64,000 bases of DNA. Origin: Bradyrhizobium xenonodulans (GTDB lineage: Bacteria; Pseudomonadota; Alphaproteobacteria; Rhizobiales; Xanthobacteraceae). Below the pieces are notes generated by a model. The model was not told the DNA's origin. It searched no databases and worked only from the letters and a program-made list of their open reading frames with translations. The position numbers were made by a program, and so were the translations under genes. The stretch covers positions 2,696,501 through 2,760,500 of the forward strand of contig NZ_CP089391.1 of assembly GCF_027594865.1 (NCBI RefSeq), written 5' to 3'. How positions within the stretch are numbered: position 1 is the stretch's first letter; each line of letters opens with the position of its first letter. Shown piece after piece: positions 46,006-55,633 of the stretch.

Positions 46006-46505
46006 TTCAATTTCATCGGCAGGCCGGCGACCACGAACTCGACCTCGTCAGCGGCTGCCGCGATGACCTGGTTCATGATCCCGGCAGCGTCGCGATAGCT
46101 GCGCGCCAGCGCGTTGTCGGGCACGATGCCGAGGCCGACCTCGTTGGTGACGAAGACGACGGGGCTCTTGAGGCGGGGCAGGGCGCCGGCGAGCTCGGTC
46201 ACCTCGCGTTCCCAGTCTCGCTCGGCATGCATCAGGTTGGAGAGCCACAGCGTCAGGCAGTCCACCAGCCTTGCGCCACCGCCATCGCTCGCCATCAGCG
46301 CGGGCACGAGATCGAGCGGCACCTCTCGCTCGATCCAGTCGGTTCCGCGGCGCGCGCGATGTCTCGCAATGCGCGCCTCCATTTCAGCATCGAGCGCTTC
46401 GGCCGTCGCGACATAGACGGGCTGCCCGGGAAAGGCGCGCGTGCGCATTTCCGCACGCTTGCTCTTGCCCGATCGTGCTCCGCCCGTGATCAAGATGATG
46501 GCCAC
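46002..46505 (-). CDS. cobU: Adenosylcobinamide kinase / adenosylcobinamide-phosphate guanylyltransferase
   Basis: 167-residue bifunctional nucleotide-loop enzyme (CobP in Pseudomonas denitrificans). The N-terminal P-loop is LITGGARSGKSKRAE, followed by VYVATAEALDAEMEARIARHRARR, which carries the guanylylation-site region, then LVDCLTLWLSNL and VTNEVGLGIVP. It phosphorylates adenosylcobinamide and adds GMP, feeding CobS, with which its gene overlaps. First gene of the minus-strand trio; its promoter should be in the 121-base gap to the divergent cobD, where no riboswitch is seen. Confidence 0.93.
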   Translation of the reverse strand: MAIILITGGARSGKSKRAEMRTRAFPGQPVYVATAEALDAEMEARIARHRARRGTDWIEREVPLDLVPALMASDGGGARLVDCLTLWLSNLMHAERDWEREVTELAGALPRLKSPVVFVTNEVGLGIVPDNALARSYRDAAGIMNQVIAAAADEVEFVVAGLPMKLK

Positions 46506-46626
46506 AAAAGTCTCCTGTGGGCCTGACTAATCACCAAACGCGGCCAAAGACAAAGCCGAAATCAGGCGGCCGGGGGCTTGCGCTCGCCCCTAGCTTTGCG
46601 CAACAGGGGCGGGACAGGAGGCAGGC

Positions 46627-47568
46627 GTGGGCTTTGCGGGCGCGATGGTGGTGGCGATGGCGGTGGATGCCCTTTCGGGCTGGCCGTCGTGGCTGTTCGC
46701 GCGGATTGGTCATCCCGTGACCTGGCTCGGATGGCTGATCGGCGCCATCGACGCCACCTGGAATCGCGCGTCCGATCCGCCGGCGCTGCGCCGCGCCACT
46801 GGCATCGCCGGGGCGCTTCTGGTGATTGCGGTTTCGGTCGCGCTCGGCTGGGCGCTTCAGTCCTTGCTTCCCTCAGGCTGGATCCAGATCGTGCTGGTCG
46901 GCGTGCTGGCCTGGCCGCTGGTCGCGCTGCGCTCGCTGCATGATCATGTCGCTGCGGTCGCACATCCTCTGCAGGCCGGCGACATCGCCGCCGCGCGCGA
47001 CGCGGTCTCGCGCATCGTCGGCCGTGATCCCGCGGTGCTGGATGAAGCCGGCATCGCGCGCGCGGCGATCGAGAGCCTTGCCGAGAACGCCTCCGACGGC
47101 ATCGTGGCGCCGGTGTTCTGGGGCGCGCTGTTCGGCTTGCCCGGCATTTTGGGTTACAAGGCGATCAACACGCTGGACTCCATGATCGGCCATCGCAGCG
47201 AACGCCACGAAGCATTCGGTTGGGCCGCGGCGCGCATCGACGATGTCGCCAACTTCATTCCGGCGCGCCTGACCGGGTTTCTCTTCGTGCTGCTCGCACC
47301 ACGCCGATCGGACGCACTGTCCTGCATGACGCACGACGCGCGCCGTCACCGCTCGCCCAACGCCGGCTGGCCGGAAGCGGCCATGGCCGGTGCGCTTGGC
47401 GTGCGGCTTAGCGGGCCCCGCATCTATCACGGCAGCATCACGAACGAGCCTTGGCTAAACGAAGGCGCGCGCGATCCGCTTGCCGCCGACATCAGTGAGG
47501 GGCTGGCGGTCTACCGCCGCGCCATGCTGTTGCTCGCCGGTGCGCTTGCGATCCTGGCCTTCGCGTGA
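46627..47568 (+). CDS. cobD: Adenosylcobinamide-phosphate synthase (CbiB/CobD)
   Basis: 313-residue polytopic inner-membrane protein from GTG at 46627, with GGACAGGAGG-type Shine-Dalgarno just upstream. N-terminal FARIGHPVTWLGWLIG and central ESLAENASDGIVAPVFWGALFG and NTLDSMIGHRSERHEAFGW are CbiB hallmarks. It attaches (R)-1-amino-2-propanol or its phosphate to adenosylcobyric acid. Its stop overlaps the start of cobC, whose product supplies the aminopropanol phosphate, so the two are coupled in expression and function. Confidence 0.93.
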   Translation: MGFAGAMVVAMAVDALSGWPSWLFARIGHPVTWLGWLIGAIDATWNRASDPPALRRATGIAGALLVIAVSVALGWALQSLLPSGWIQIVLVGVLAWPLVALRSLHDHVAAVAHPLQAGDIAAARDAVSRIVGRDPAVLDEAGIARAAIESLAENASDGIVAPVFWGALFGLPGILGYKAINTLDSMIGHRSERHEAFGWAAARIDDVANFIPARLTGFLFVLLAPRRSDALSCMTHDARRHRSPNAGWPEAAMAGALGVRLSGPRIYHGSITNEPWLNEGARDPLAADISEGLAVYRRAMLLLAGALAILAFA

Positions 47569-48545
47569 AAGAACGGGGCATGCGCGAGCACGGTGGAAAT
47601 CTCGATCTGGCCCAGCAGCATTTTGGCGGGCGTGCGGAGGACTGGATCGACCTGTCGACCGGGATCAACCGGTTGGCTTATCCCGTGGGCGAGGTGAGTG
47701 CGCGCGCGTGGAGCGCGTTGCCGTCGCGCGCCGAGATCGACGCCTTGCATCAGGCGGCGCGGCACGCCTATCGCACGAGTGCTCCGATCGTCGCGCTCGG
47801 CGGCGCGCAGGCCGCCATTCAATTGCTGCCGCAACTCGCGCCACCCGGCCGCGCACGCGTCCTCGCGCCGACCTACAATGAATATGCCGGGGTGTTGTCG
47901 GCCGCGGGCTGGGACGTCCAGGAGGTCGAAGAGTTCGACGCTCTCGCAGGCGCGGATCTCGCCATCGTCGTCAATCCCAACAATCCCGATGGCCGGTGCC
48001 GGACGCCAAAGGATTTGCTGGCGCTGCTGCCGCGCGTCGGCCGGCTCGTCGTCGACGAGAGCTTTGCCGATGCCGTTCCGCAGCTCTCGCTTGCGCCGGA
48101 GGAGGATCATCCGGGATTGCTGATCCTGCGCTCGTTCGGAAAGTTTTATGGTCTCGCCGGCCTGCGGCTTGGCTTCGCGATCGGCCATGCGGGCGAAATC
48201 GCAAGGCTCAGCGCGATGTCGGGTCCATGGCCGGTCTCGGGTGCGGCGATCGCGATCGGCTGCCGCGCATTGCGTGATGACGCCTGGTCCGAAGCGACGT
48301 CAGCGCGCCTTGCGCGGGATTGTGTTCGCCTCGACGCCATGGCGCAAGCGCAAGGCTGGCGGCTCGTCGGCGGCACGTCGCTGTTTCGTCTCTATGAAAC
48401 ACCTGACGCACTTGCCGCACAGGAAAAGCTGGCGTGCGGCCACATCTGGTCGCGCCTGTTCGCGCAACAGCCGGCTTGGCTGCGGCTGGGACTTCCCGGC
48501 AGTGAAGCCGAATGGACGCGCCTTGCGGAGGTGCTAGCGTGCTAG
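47565..48545 (+). CDS. cobC: Threonine-phosphate decarboxylase, PLP-dependent (CobC/CobD type)
   Basis: 326 residues from GTG at 47565, overlapping the cobD stop. Class-II aminotransferase fold: N-terminal [22 protein letters not shown] near residue 142, and the PLP lysine Lys193 in [17 protein letters not shown]. It makes aminopropanol phosphate for the corrin side chain (symbol as in Pseudomonas denitrificans; Salmonella calls it CobD). Its last 12 bases overlap the 3' end of the convergent cobQ. Confidence 0.92.
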   Translation: MKERGMREHGGNLDLAQQHFGGRAEDWIDLSTGINRLAYPVGEVSARAWSALPSRAEIDALHQAARHAYRTSAPIVALGGAQAAIQLLPQLAPPGRARVLAPTYNEYAGVLSAAGWDVQEVEEFDALAGADLAIVVNPNNPDGRCRTPKDLLALLPRVGRLVVDESFADAVPQLSLAPEEDHPGLLILRSFGKFYGLAGLRLGFAIGHAGEIARLSAMSGPWPVSGAAIAIGCRALRDDAWSEATSARLARDCVRLDAMAQAQGWRLVGGTSLFRLYETPDALAAQEKLACGHIWSRLFAQQPAWLRLGLPGSEAEWTRLAEVLAC

Positions 48546-49982
48546 CGCGAGCAGGCCTTCGACATCGAGATGCTCTTCGATGTGATCGGCGAGGGCATCG
48601 AGCGCGCTCTCGACCCTGGCGTGATAGGGTTCGTCGCCTGCGGGAATATCGAGCTTGGCCAGATACGCCCTGCGGAAATCGTCCGACGTGAACAGGCCGT
48701 GCAGATAGCTGCCCTGTACACGACCATCGCTGGAGACTGCGCCTTCCGGCTCGCCGTTCAGTATCGCGAACGGGTGGGCGCGATCGGGTCCGTCGGTGCG
48801 ACCGATGTGGATTTCATAGGCCTCGATCGGCTGCTCCGTTGCGGCATGCATAGCCGCGACACGCGTCAGCGTCTTCTGCGGGCTCATCACCGTCTCGACA
48901 TCCAGAAGCCCAAGACCCGGCGTGTCGCCCGCGGGGCCTTCAATGCCATCAGGATCGGAAACGCTGCGGCCGAGCATCTGATAGCCGCCGCAGAGGCCGA
49001 GCACATGGCCGCCGCGGCGGTGATGCGCGAGCAGATCGATGTCCCAGCCCTGCGCGCGCAGGAAAGCGAGATCGCCGCGGGTGGACTTTGAGCCCGGGAT
49101 GATGACGAGGCGCACGTCGCCCGGAATGGCCTCGCCCGGGCGCACCATCACGAGATCAACGCCCGGCTCGAGCTTGAGCGGATCGAGATCGTCGAAATTG
49201 GCGATCCGCGACAGCGCCAGGCACGCGATCTTGCATTGGCCGGGCTTGCGCGCGTCGCTCAGGCCCAGCGCATCTTCGGCCGGCAGCTCGCCGGCGCGGG
49301 CAAACCAGGGCAGCACGCCGAAGCCGCGCCAGTCGGTCTTCGCTTCGATCAGTCTGTAGCCGTCGTCGAACAGCGTGGGATCGCCGCGGAACTTGTTGAT
49401 GACAAAACCCCGGATCATCGCGGCATCGTCGGGCTCGATCACCGTCTTGATGCCGACCAGCTGGGCGATGATGCCGCCGCGGTCGATATCGCCGACCAGC
49501 ACGACCGGTACGTCGGCCTTGCGCGCAAAGCCCATATTGGCGATGTCGGCCTTGCGCAAATTCACCTCGGCCGGGCTGCCGGCGCCCTCGACCAGCACCA
49601 GATCCGCGCGCGCCTTCAGCCGCTCGAAGCTCTCCAGCACCGCGCCCATCAGTGACGGCTTCATCGCCGCGTATTCGCGCGCTCGGGCGGTGGCGATGCG
49701 CTTTCCCTGAACGACGACCTGGGCGCCGACATCGGTCTCGGGCTTGAGCAGCACCGGGTTCATGTCGGTGTGCGGCTCGACACCGGCGGCGAGGGCCTGC
49801 AACGCCTGCGCGCGGCCGATCTCGCCGCCGTCGACGGTGACGGCGGCATTGTTCGACATGTTCTGCGGCTTGAAGGGGAGCACGCGCAAACCGCGGCGCG
49901 TGAAGGCGCGCGCGAGGCCGGCGACGATGAGCGATTTGCCCACGTCCGAGCCGGCCCCCTGGATCATCAGCGCGCGTGCCAT
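48534..49982 (-). CDS. cobQ: Cobyric acid synthase (amidates four side chains)
   Basis: 482 residues. N-terminal dethiobiotin-synthetase-like ATPase has [18 protein letters not shown] and [12 protein letters not shown]. The C-terminal class-I-like glutaminase domain has the cysteine in [12 protein letters not shown] and the histidine in QGSYLHGLF. It amidates side chains b, d, e and g of adenosylcobyrinic acid diamide. It lies 7 bases after cobO on the minus strand, so cobO-cobQ form an operon, and it converges with cobC with a 12-base overlap. Confidence 0.94.
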   Translation of the reverse strand: MARALMIQGAGSDVGKSLIVAGLARAFTRRGLRVLPFKPQNMSNNAAVTVDGGEIGRAQALQALAAGVEPHTDMNPVLLKPETDVGAQVVVQGKRIATARAREYAAMKPSLMGAVLESFERLKARADLVLVEGAGSPAEVNLRKADIANMGFARKADVPVVLVGDIDRGGIIAQLVGIKTVIEPDDAAMIRGFVINKFRGDPTLFDDGYRLIEAKTDWRGFGVLPWFARAGELPAEDALGLSDARKPGQCKIACLALSRIANFDDLDPLKLEPGVDLVMVRPGEAIPGDVRLVIIPGSKSTRGDLAFLRAQGWDIDLLAHHRRGGHVLGLCGGYQMLGRSVSDPDGIEGPAGDTPGLGLLDVETVMSPQKTLTRVAAMHAATEQPIEAYEIHIGRTDGPDRAHPFAILNGEPEGAVSSDGRVQGSYLHGLFTSDDFRRAYLAKLDIPAGDEPYHARVESALDALADHIEEHLDVEGLLALAR

Positions 49983-49989
49983 CGACTGC

Positions 49990-50625
49990 TCAGAATTCGA
50001 CGCCGGCCTGCGCCTTGATGCCGGAGCGGAACGGATGCTTGACCAGCGTCATCTCGGTGACGAGATCGGCGATCTCGATCAGTTCGTCCTTGGCGTTGCG
50101 GCCGGTGAGCACGACATGCGTCATCGGCGGCTTTTGCGTGGTCAGGAACTCGACCACTTCGGCGATGTCGAGATAGTCGTAGCGCAGCGCAATGTTGATC
50201 TCGTCGAGCACGACCATGCGCAGGTTCGCATCAAGAATCAGCTCTTTGGCCTTCTCCCAGCCGGCGCGCGCCGCGGCGACGTCGCGGGCGCGGTCCTGCG
50301 TCTCCCAGGTGAACCCTTCGCCCATGGCGTGGAACTGGCAGAGATCGCCGAAATGGCCAGTGAGCAGGCGCCGCTCGCCGGTATCCCAGGCGCCCTTGAT
50401 GAACTGCACGACCGCGCAGGGGAAGCCATGGGCAACGCAGCGCACGATCATGCCGAACGCCGAGGAGGACTTGCCCTTGCCGGCGCCGGTGTGGACGATG
50501 ATGAGGCCCTTTTCGCCGCTCTTGGTCGCCATGATCTTGTCGCGGGCGGCCTTCTTCTTCGCCATCTTCGCGGCGTGCCGGGCGTCGGTTTCCTCGGCTG
50601 TTTGGGTCTCCGGTTCAGGTGTCAT
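49990..50625 (-). CDS. cobO: Cob(I)yrinic acid a,c-diamide adenosyltransferase (CobO/BtuR)
   Basis: 211 residues from ATG at 50625 (MTPEPETQ); the much longer upstream frame runs antisense to the riboswitch and is not used. P-loop [18 protein letters not shown] near residue 42, then [12 protein letters not shown] and [13 protein letters not shown] are typical. It transfers the adenosyl group of ATP to Co(I) corrinoid. A Lys/Ala-rich N-terminal helix ([16 protein letters not shown]) is usual in the long BtuR group. It diverges from the riboswitch-led operon; no separate riboswitch on its own strand was seen. Confidence 0.93.
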   Translation of the reverse strand: MTPEPETQTAEETDARHAAKMAKKKAARDKIMATKSGEKGLIIVHTGAGKGKSSSAFGMIVRCVAHGFPCAVVQFIKGAWDTGERRLLTGHFGDLCQFHAMGEGFTWETQDRARDVAAARAGWEKAKELILDANLRMVVLDEINIALRYDYLDIAEVVEFLTTQKPPMTHVVLTGRNAKDELIEIADLVTEMTLVKHPFRSGIKAQAGVEF

Positions 50626-50680
50626 CGGTCCCGGTCCTTCGGCTTGACAAGAGGCGGCCGGGGGCAAATGGTGGCCCGGC

Positions 50681-50876
50681 GTTGGTTCCTGTCCTATGAC
50701 AGGCGAAGAGGGAATGCGATAGGGTCCGAATCGGCAAGATTTGGATCCAAAATGCAGCCGCCCCCGCGACCGTGACCGGAGAGATGCCCAAAGCCACTGA
50801 TCCCCGAGGGGATCGGGAAGGCGGGGATCGAAGGGCAAAAGCCCTGCTCCGCAAGCCGGGAGACCTGCCAGCGCGG
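50681..50876 (+). promoter_or_regulatory. Cobalamin riboswitch (adenosylcobalamin-type aptamer)
   Basis: Reading 5' to 3': GGTTCCTGTC near 50685, GAGGGAATGCGAT near 50708, GCAGCCGCCCCCGCGACCGTG near 50755, AAGCCACTGA near 50792, GGGAAGGCGGGGA near 50816, and the B12 box AGCCGGGAGACCTGCC ending at 50870. These match the conserved blocks of the cobalamin aptamer in order. A TTGACA hexamer at 50644-50649 may be the -35, but no good -10 follows. It sits in the leader of the DUF1636-cobW-cobN operon and should lower expression when B12 is abundant. Confidence 0.93.
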
Positions 50877-50948
50877 ACGAGTTTTGGACCGGCGGACGGG
50901 GTGTTCCGCGACGGGGAAACGGGCCTCTCAAGTCAGGGTCCGTGTGCC

Positions 50949-50986
50949 TCATCGCCTCCCGATGTTTATCATGGAAGAGGCGATGA
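50949..50986 (+). promoter_or_regulatory. Ribosome-site sequestering hairpin (riboswitch expression platform)
   Basis: TCATCGCCTC (50949-50958) is the exact reverse complement of GAGGCGATGA (50977-50986), with an 18-base loop. The 3' arm contains the Shine-Dalgarno GAGG and the ATG at 50983 of the first gene. When folded it would block ribosome entry. No T-run follows, so this is a translational, not terminator, platform. It also supports 50983 as the true start over 50962 or 50971. Confidence 0.7.
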
Positions 50987-51357
50987 CCGTTACACTTCAC
51001 GTCTGCATCACCTGCCGCGCCGGCGAGACGCCCACCGAGGGCGAGATGACGCCCGGCAAGCGACTGCATGGCGCGATCCTCGAGGCCGGCGTGCCCGAAG
51101 GCGTCAACGTGGTTCCGGTCGAATGCTTGTCTGCATGCAGCCAGGGCTGCTCGGTCGCGCTCAGCGCGCCCGGCCGCTGGTCCTATGTCTATGGCCGCCT
51201 GTCGGACGCGAATGCGCAGGATGTGGTCGCTGGCGCTGCGGCCTATGCGGCCGCGCCCGACGGCCTCGTGCCCTGGCGCAGCCGTCCTGAAATCTTCCGC
51301 AAGCAATCGCTTGCTCGTATTCCTCCCATGACCATCGTGCCAGAGGCCGCAGAATGA
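50983..51357 (+). CDS. DUF1636 family Cys-rich protein, first gene of the cobalamin operon
   Basis: 124 residues from ATG at 50983 (MTVTLHVCITCRAGE). Five cysteines are arranged C8-x2-C11 and C48-x3-C52-x3-C56 (ECLSACSQGCSVAL) in a thioredoxin-like-ferredoxin context. This suggests a metal or Fe-S site. DUF1636 proteins are often found beside cob genes, but no reaction is established. Its position directly behind the riboswitch and overlapping cobW suggests a part in cobalt handling or electron supply to corrin synthesis. Confidence 0.87.
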   Translation: MTVTLHVCITCRAGETPTEGEMTPGKRLHGAILEAGVPEGVNVVPVECLSACSQGCSVALSAPGRWSYVYGRLSDANAQDVVAGAAAYAAAPDGLVPWRSRPEIFRKQSLARIPPMTIVPEAAE

Positions 51358-52388
51358 ATTCGCTCGCAAAAGTCCCGGTCACGATCGTCACGGGCTTCCT
51401 CGGCTCCGGCAAGACCACGCTGATCCAGCATCTGCTCGCGAACCCCAATGGCAAGAAGCTCGCCGTGCTCGTCAACGAGTTCGGCAGCGAGGGCGTCGAC
51501 GGCGAGATTCTGAAATCCTGCGCCGACGCGAACTGTCCGGAAGAGAACATCGTCGAGCTCGCCAATGGCTGCATCTGCTGCACCGTGGCCGACGATTTCA
51601 TTCCGACCATGGAGAAGTTGCTGGCGCGCCCGGTGCGGCCCGATCACATCCTGATCGAGACCTCGGGCCTGGCGTTGCCAAAGCCGCTGCTGAAGGCATT
51701 CGACTGGCCGGAGATCCGTTCGCGCATCACGGTCGATGGCGTGATCGCGCTGGCCGATGCCGAGGCTGTCGCAGCCGGGCGTTTTGCGCCGGACCCGGAT
51801 GCAGTCGAAGCACAGCGCGCGGCGGACGAAAATCTCGATCACGAGACGCCGCTGTCGGAAGTGTTCGAGGACCAGATTGCGTGCGCCGATATCGTGCTGC
51901 TCACGAAGGCGGACCTCGCGGGCAGCGCAGGCATCGAAGCGGCCAAGGCGGCGATCACCGCCGAGATGCCGCGCCGTGTACCGATGCTGCCCATCACTGA
52001 CGGCGCGATCGATGCGCGCGTCATCCTCGGTCTCGGCGCTGCCGCCGAGAACGATCTCGCCGCCCGTCCGTCGCATCATGACGGCGAGGAGGAACACGAG
52101 CACGACGATTTTGCCTCCGTCGTGATCGACCTTCCCGAGGTTGCGGACGTCGATGCGCTGGTCGCATCCGTTCAGCGTCTGGCACGCGAGCAGAACGTGC
52201 TGCGCGCCAAGGGCTACATCGCGGTCGCGGGCAAGCCGATGCGGCTGTTGCTGCAAGCGGTCGGCGAGCGCGTGCGCCACCAGTTCGACAAGCCGTGGGG
52301 CGCAGGCCTCAGGCAGTCGAAACTCGTCGTGATCGGCGAGCACGGCGATATCGACGAGGCAGCGATCAGGACAGGACTTGGTATCTGA
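51354..52388 (+). CDS. cobW: CobW GTPase (metal chaperone of the COG0523 family)
   Basis: 344 residues, start overlapping the DUF1636 stop. P-loop TGFLGSGKTT (residues 13-22), the metal-binding C73-I-C75-C76 in NGCICCTV, the guanine-specificity region LLTKADL, and a His/Glu-rich loop SHHDGEEEHEHDD near residue 240. The C-terminal CobW domain (RAKGYIAVAGKPMRLLLQAVG) follows. It is thought to load Co(II) for the CobN chelatase, whose gene follows with a one-base TGATG overlap. Confidence 0.94.
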   Translation: MNSLAKVPVTIVTGFLGSGKTTLIQHLLANPNGKKLAVLVNEFGSEGVDGEILKSCADANCPEENIVELANGCICCTVADDFIPTMEKLLARPVRPDHILIETSGLALPKPLLKAFDWPEIRSRITVDGVIALADAEAVAAGRFAPDPDAVEAQRAADENLDHETPLSEVFEDQIACADIVLLTKADLAGSAGIEAAKAAITAEMPRRVPMLPITDGAIDARVILGLGAAAENDLAARPSHHDGEEEHEHDDFASVVIDLPEVADVDALVASVQRLAREQNVLRAKGYIAVAGKPMRLLLQAVGERVRHQFDKPWGAGLRQSKLVVIGEHGDIDEAAIRTGLGI

Positions 52389-55300
52389 TGCACGTCGTCT
52401 TCCGCGAGAGCCGCGGTCTCGAGGAGACCGCGACGCCAAGGGACATCGGCCAGGACCCGGCCGATCTCGTGGTGCTCTCGTATTCGGATTCCGATCTTGC
52501 CGCGTTCGCGGCCGGCTGGCGGCGGGGCCGCGACAGCCTGCCGTCGCTGCGGCTCGCCAATCTCGCGGAGCTGCGTCATCCGCTGTCGATCGACACCTAT
52601 GTCGAGCGCACGCTGTCGCAGGCGCGCGGCATTCTGGTGCGCTTGATCGGCGGTGAGTCCTACTGGCCGTATGGCCTTGCGGCGCTCCAGCAACTGGCAA
52701 AAGATCGGAACATCGTGCTGGCCGTGCTGCCGGCCGATGGCCGTGACGACACGCGGCTGGATGCCTATTCGACATTGCCGGTCTCGACGCTGCGGCGGCT
52801 CAAGGTGCTCTGCGACACCGGCGGTCCGGTCGCGGCGCAAGCGGCAATTGCGCAGCTCGCGCTGGCATCGGGCCTCTATGCAGGTCCTGTTATCGGCGAG
52901 ATGACCGTGCCGGAGATGGGTTTCTACGATCCCGAACGCGGTGTCATTGCCGCGCCGAGCGGGGAAGGGAAGCCGCGCGCGCTGGTGACGTTCTATCGCT
53001 CCTATCTCACCGCTGCGGATACGGGCCCTGTCGATGCCCTGATCGCCGCGCTGCGCGAGAAGGGCTTTGACGCGCAAGGCGTGTTCGTCACCTCCCTGAA
53101 GGGCGCGGGCGTCGCGGATTGGCTGCGGGACTATCTTGCCAAGAATCCTCCGGCCGCGATCGTCAACGCGACGGCGTTCTCGGCGATAGGCGGGGACGGC
53201 ACGACGCCGTTCGATGCTGCGTCGTGTCCCGTCTTCCAGGTCGCGCTCTCATCGGCGCGGCGCGAGGACTGGGTGGAATCGTTGCGTGGCCTGTCGCCCG
53301 GCGATCTCGCGATGCACGTGGTGCTGCCCGAGGTTGATGGCCGCGTGTTCACCGGCGTGGTGAGCTTCAAGTCGGCGGCGGAGCGCGATCCCGATCTGCA
53401 ATTCTCGCATCTGGCACACAGGCCCGATGAGGAGCGTGTGTCGGCCGTTATCGCGCGCGTCGCGGCCTGGTGGCGCCTCGCGGAGAAGCCGACAGCCGAG
53501 AAGCGCATGGCGATCGTGCTCTCGAACTATCCGGGCCGTCCGCACCAGATCGCGCATGCGGTCGGGCTCGATGCGCTGGCGTCAGTCGAAGCATTGGTGT
53601 CCGACCTCGCGGAGGCCGGCTTCGATGTCGCGCCGATCGATGGGCTCGGGCAAACGCTGCTGAAGCAGAATTTGACCTGGAGCGTCGCCGACTATCGCGC
53701 GGCACTCTCGCGCCTGCCGCAAGTCTTGCAGGATGATCTGGCACAAGCCTGGGGCGCGCCGGAGAGCGATCCGAGCTGCCGCGACGGTGCGTTCCATTTT
53801 GCGGCGATCCAATGCGGCCGGTCGATTATCGCGGTCCAGCCGGAGCGCGGCGATGCGAGCACGCGCGATACCGACTATCACGATCTCGCCCGCACGCCGC
53901 GGCACGCCTACGTCGCGTTCTATCTCTGGCTCGGTGGGCAGGGGATTGATGCCGTCGTGCACATGGGCGCGCATGGCACGCTGGAATGGCTTCCCGGAAA
54001 ATCCGTGGCGCTGTCGTCTGCGTGCTGGCCCGAAGCCCTGATCGGCGATCTCCCCGTCATCTATCCCTTCATCGTCAACGATCCCGGCGAGGCCGCGCAG
54101 GCCAAGCGGCGCATCGGGGCCGTCACGATCGGCCATCTGCCGCCGCCGCTCGAACAATCCGCGGTGCCGGAAGGCCTGCGCCGGCTCGAACGTTTGCTCG
54201 ACGAATATTCGACGGCTGATGGTCTCGATCCCGCGCGCCGGCAGCGGCTGATCGCGGCGATCCGTGATGAGGCGCGTGCCGCGGGCCTCGAAGACGATCT
54301 TGGTCTGGATGTCTCGGCTGCGCCGGCGGAAGCCATTCCGCGGATCGATCGCTTCGTCTGCGATCTCAAGGAAAGCCAGTTCGGTGACGGCCTGCACGTG
54401 TTCGGCCGCGGCGCCTGCGGGGAAGCGGAGCGGGACACGCTGCGTGCCGCGCTCGCAGGCCAGCGTATCGCGCCGGGGCCGTCGGGCTCGCCCTATCGCG
54501 GGCGTCAGGACGTGCTGCCGACGGGACGCAATCTCTTCGCCGTCGATCCGCGGGCCGTGCCGACGCCGTCGGCGCATGCGCAGGGGATCAAGCTCGCGGA
54601 AGAGCTCCTGCGCCGTCACTTGCAGGATCACGGCGACTGGCCGAAGGGACTCGTCGTCGATCTCTGGGGCTCGGCGACGATGCGGACCGCGGGCGAGGAA
54701 TTTGCGATGGCGCTGCATCTGGCCGGTCTTGCGCCGCGCTGGGATCACGCTTCCGGCCGCGTCACCGGCTACGACATCATCGCGCCGGCCGAGCTCGGCC
54801 GTCCCCGCATCGACGTCACGCTGCGCGTGTCGGGCCTGTTCCGCGACGTCTTCTCCGGCCTTGCGCAATTGTTCGAGGCCGCGGCCGAGGCGCTCGCCGC
54901 GCGTGAGGATGAGGGCGAGGAGAATCCCTATCGCCACCGCGCCTCCCGCGTCTTCGCGCCGCGCCCCGGACAATACGGCGTCGGCCTGTCGGCGATCCCC
55001 GATGTCTTCACGGCCGAGACGCGCGACGCTGCGGGCGAAGCCTGGCTGTCCGCATCGTCCTGGGCGTTTTCCGCCGACGGTACGATGCAGCAGGATCGCG
55101 CCGGCATCGAGACGCGGCTCGCATCCGCCGATGCTTTCGTTCATGTGCAGGATTTGCCGGAAACCGATCTGCTGCTCGCTGCCGACTATGCCGCGCATGA
55201 AGCCGGTATCGCGGCGGCAGCCACGCATCTCGGCGCGGCGGGACCCTCGCTCTACCATCTCGATACGACGCGGCCCGAGCAGCCGCACGCGCGCACGCTG

Positions 55301-55633
55301 ACGGAAGAGATTTCGCGCGTCGTCCGCGCACGGGCGGCCAGCCCGGCCTGGATCGCCGGCATGATGCGCCACGGCTTTCGCGGCGCCGCCGAAATCACAG
55401 CGACGCTCGAGCACATGGCGGCCTTCGCGCATCTGGCGGGCGCCGTGCCGCCGCATCTGTTCGATCTCTATTACGATGCGACGCTGGGCAGCGCCGAAAT
55501 CCGCGACTTCATGGCTCGCGAAAATCCGGCGGCGCTCGCCGCGATGGAGGCCTGCTTCACGCGCCTGCATGAAGCTTCACTCTGGCGAACGCGCCGCAAT
55601 TCGATTGCGGCTGCGCTGCGGGAGGCATCATGA
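52388..55633 (+). CDS. cobN: Cobaltochelatase subunit CobN
   Basis: 1081 residues from ATG at 52388; the frame is open from 52295, but that overlaps cobW. Large cytoplasmic subunit that holds hydrogenobyrinic acid a,c-diamide for cobalt insertion. Motifs: RLIGGESYWPYGL near residue 80, LSNYPGRPHQI near 380, VVHMGAHGTLEWLPGKSVALS near 520, and VVDLWGSATMRTAGEEFAMAL near 757. It is somewhat shorter than the Pseudomonas denitrificans protein (about 1270). The CobS and CobT AAA+ partners are not in the window. Confidence 0.95.
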   Translation: MHVVFRESRGLEETATPRDIGQDPADLVVLSYSDSDLAAFAAGWRRGRDSLPSLRLANLAELRHPLSIDTYVERTLSQARGILVRLIGGESYWPYGLAALQQLAKDRNIVLAVLPADGRDDTRLDAYSTLPVSTLRRLKVLCDTGGPVAAQAAIAQLALASGLYAGPVIGEMTVPEMGFYDPERGVIAAPSGEGKPRALVTFYRSYLTAADTGPVDALIAALREKGFDAQGVFVTSLKGAGVADWLRDYLAKNPPAAIVNATAFSAIGGDGTTPFDAASCPVFQVALSSARREDWVESLRGLSPGDLAMHVVLPEVDGRVFTGVVSFKSAAERDPDLQFSHLAHRPDEERVSAVIARVAAWWRLAEKPTAEKRMAIVLSNYPGRPHQIAHAVGLDALASVEALVSDLAEAGFDVAPIDGLGQTLLKQNLTWSVADYRAALSRLPQVLQDDLAQAWGAPESDPSCRDGAFHFAAIQCGRSIIAVQPERGDASTRDTDYHDLARTPRHAYVAFYLWLGGQGIDAVVHMGAHGTLEWLPGKSVALSSACWPEALIGDLPVIYPFIVNDPGEAAQAKRRIGAVTIGHLPPPLEQSAVPEGLRRLERLLDEYSTADGLDPARRQRLIAAIRDEARAAGLEDDLGLDVSAAPAEAIPRIDRFVCDLKESQFGDGLHVFGRGACGEAERDTLRAALAGQRIAPGPSGSPYRGRQDVLPTGRNLFAVDPRAVPTPSAHAQGIKLAEELLRRHLQDHGDWPKGLVVDLWGSATMRTAGEEFAMALHLAGLAPRWDHASGRVTGYDIIAPAELGRPRIDVTLRVSGLFRDVFSGLAQLFEAAAEALAAREDEGEENPYRHRASRVFAPRPGQYGVGLSAIPDVFTAETRDAAGEAWLSASSWAFSADGTMQQDRAGIETRLASADAFVHVQDLPETDLLLAADYAAHEAGIAAAATHLGAAGPSLYHLDTTRPEQPHARTLTEEISRVVRARAASPAWIAGMMRHGFRGAAEITATLEHMAAFAHLAGAVPPHLFDLYYDATLGSAEIRDFMARENPAALAAMEACFTRLHEASLWRTRRNSIAAALREAS

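Noticed and set aside
46506..46626. Possible second cobalamin riboswitch between cobU and cobD
   Set aside because: No B12 box or other aptamer block is present; only a weak GGGGC/GCCCC dyad.
49744..50775. 343-codon plus-strand frame opposite cobO running into the riboswitch
   Set aside because: It is antisense to conserved CobO motifs and overlaps the structured aptamer.
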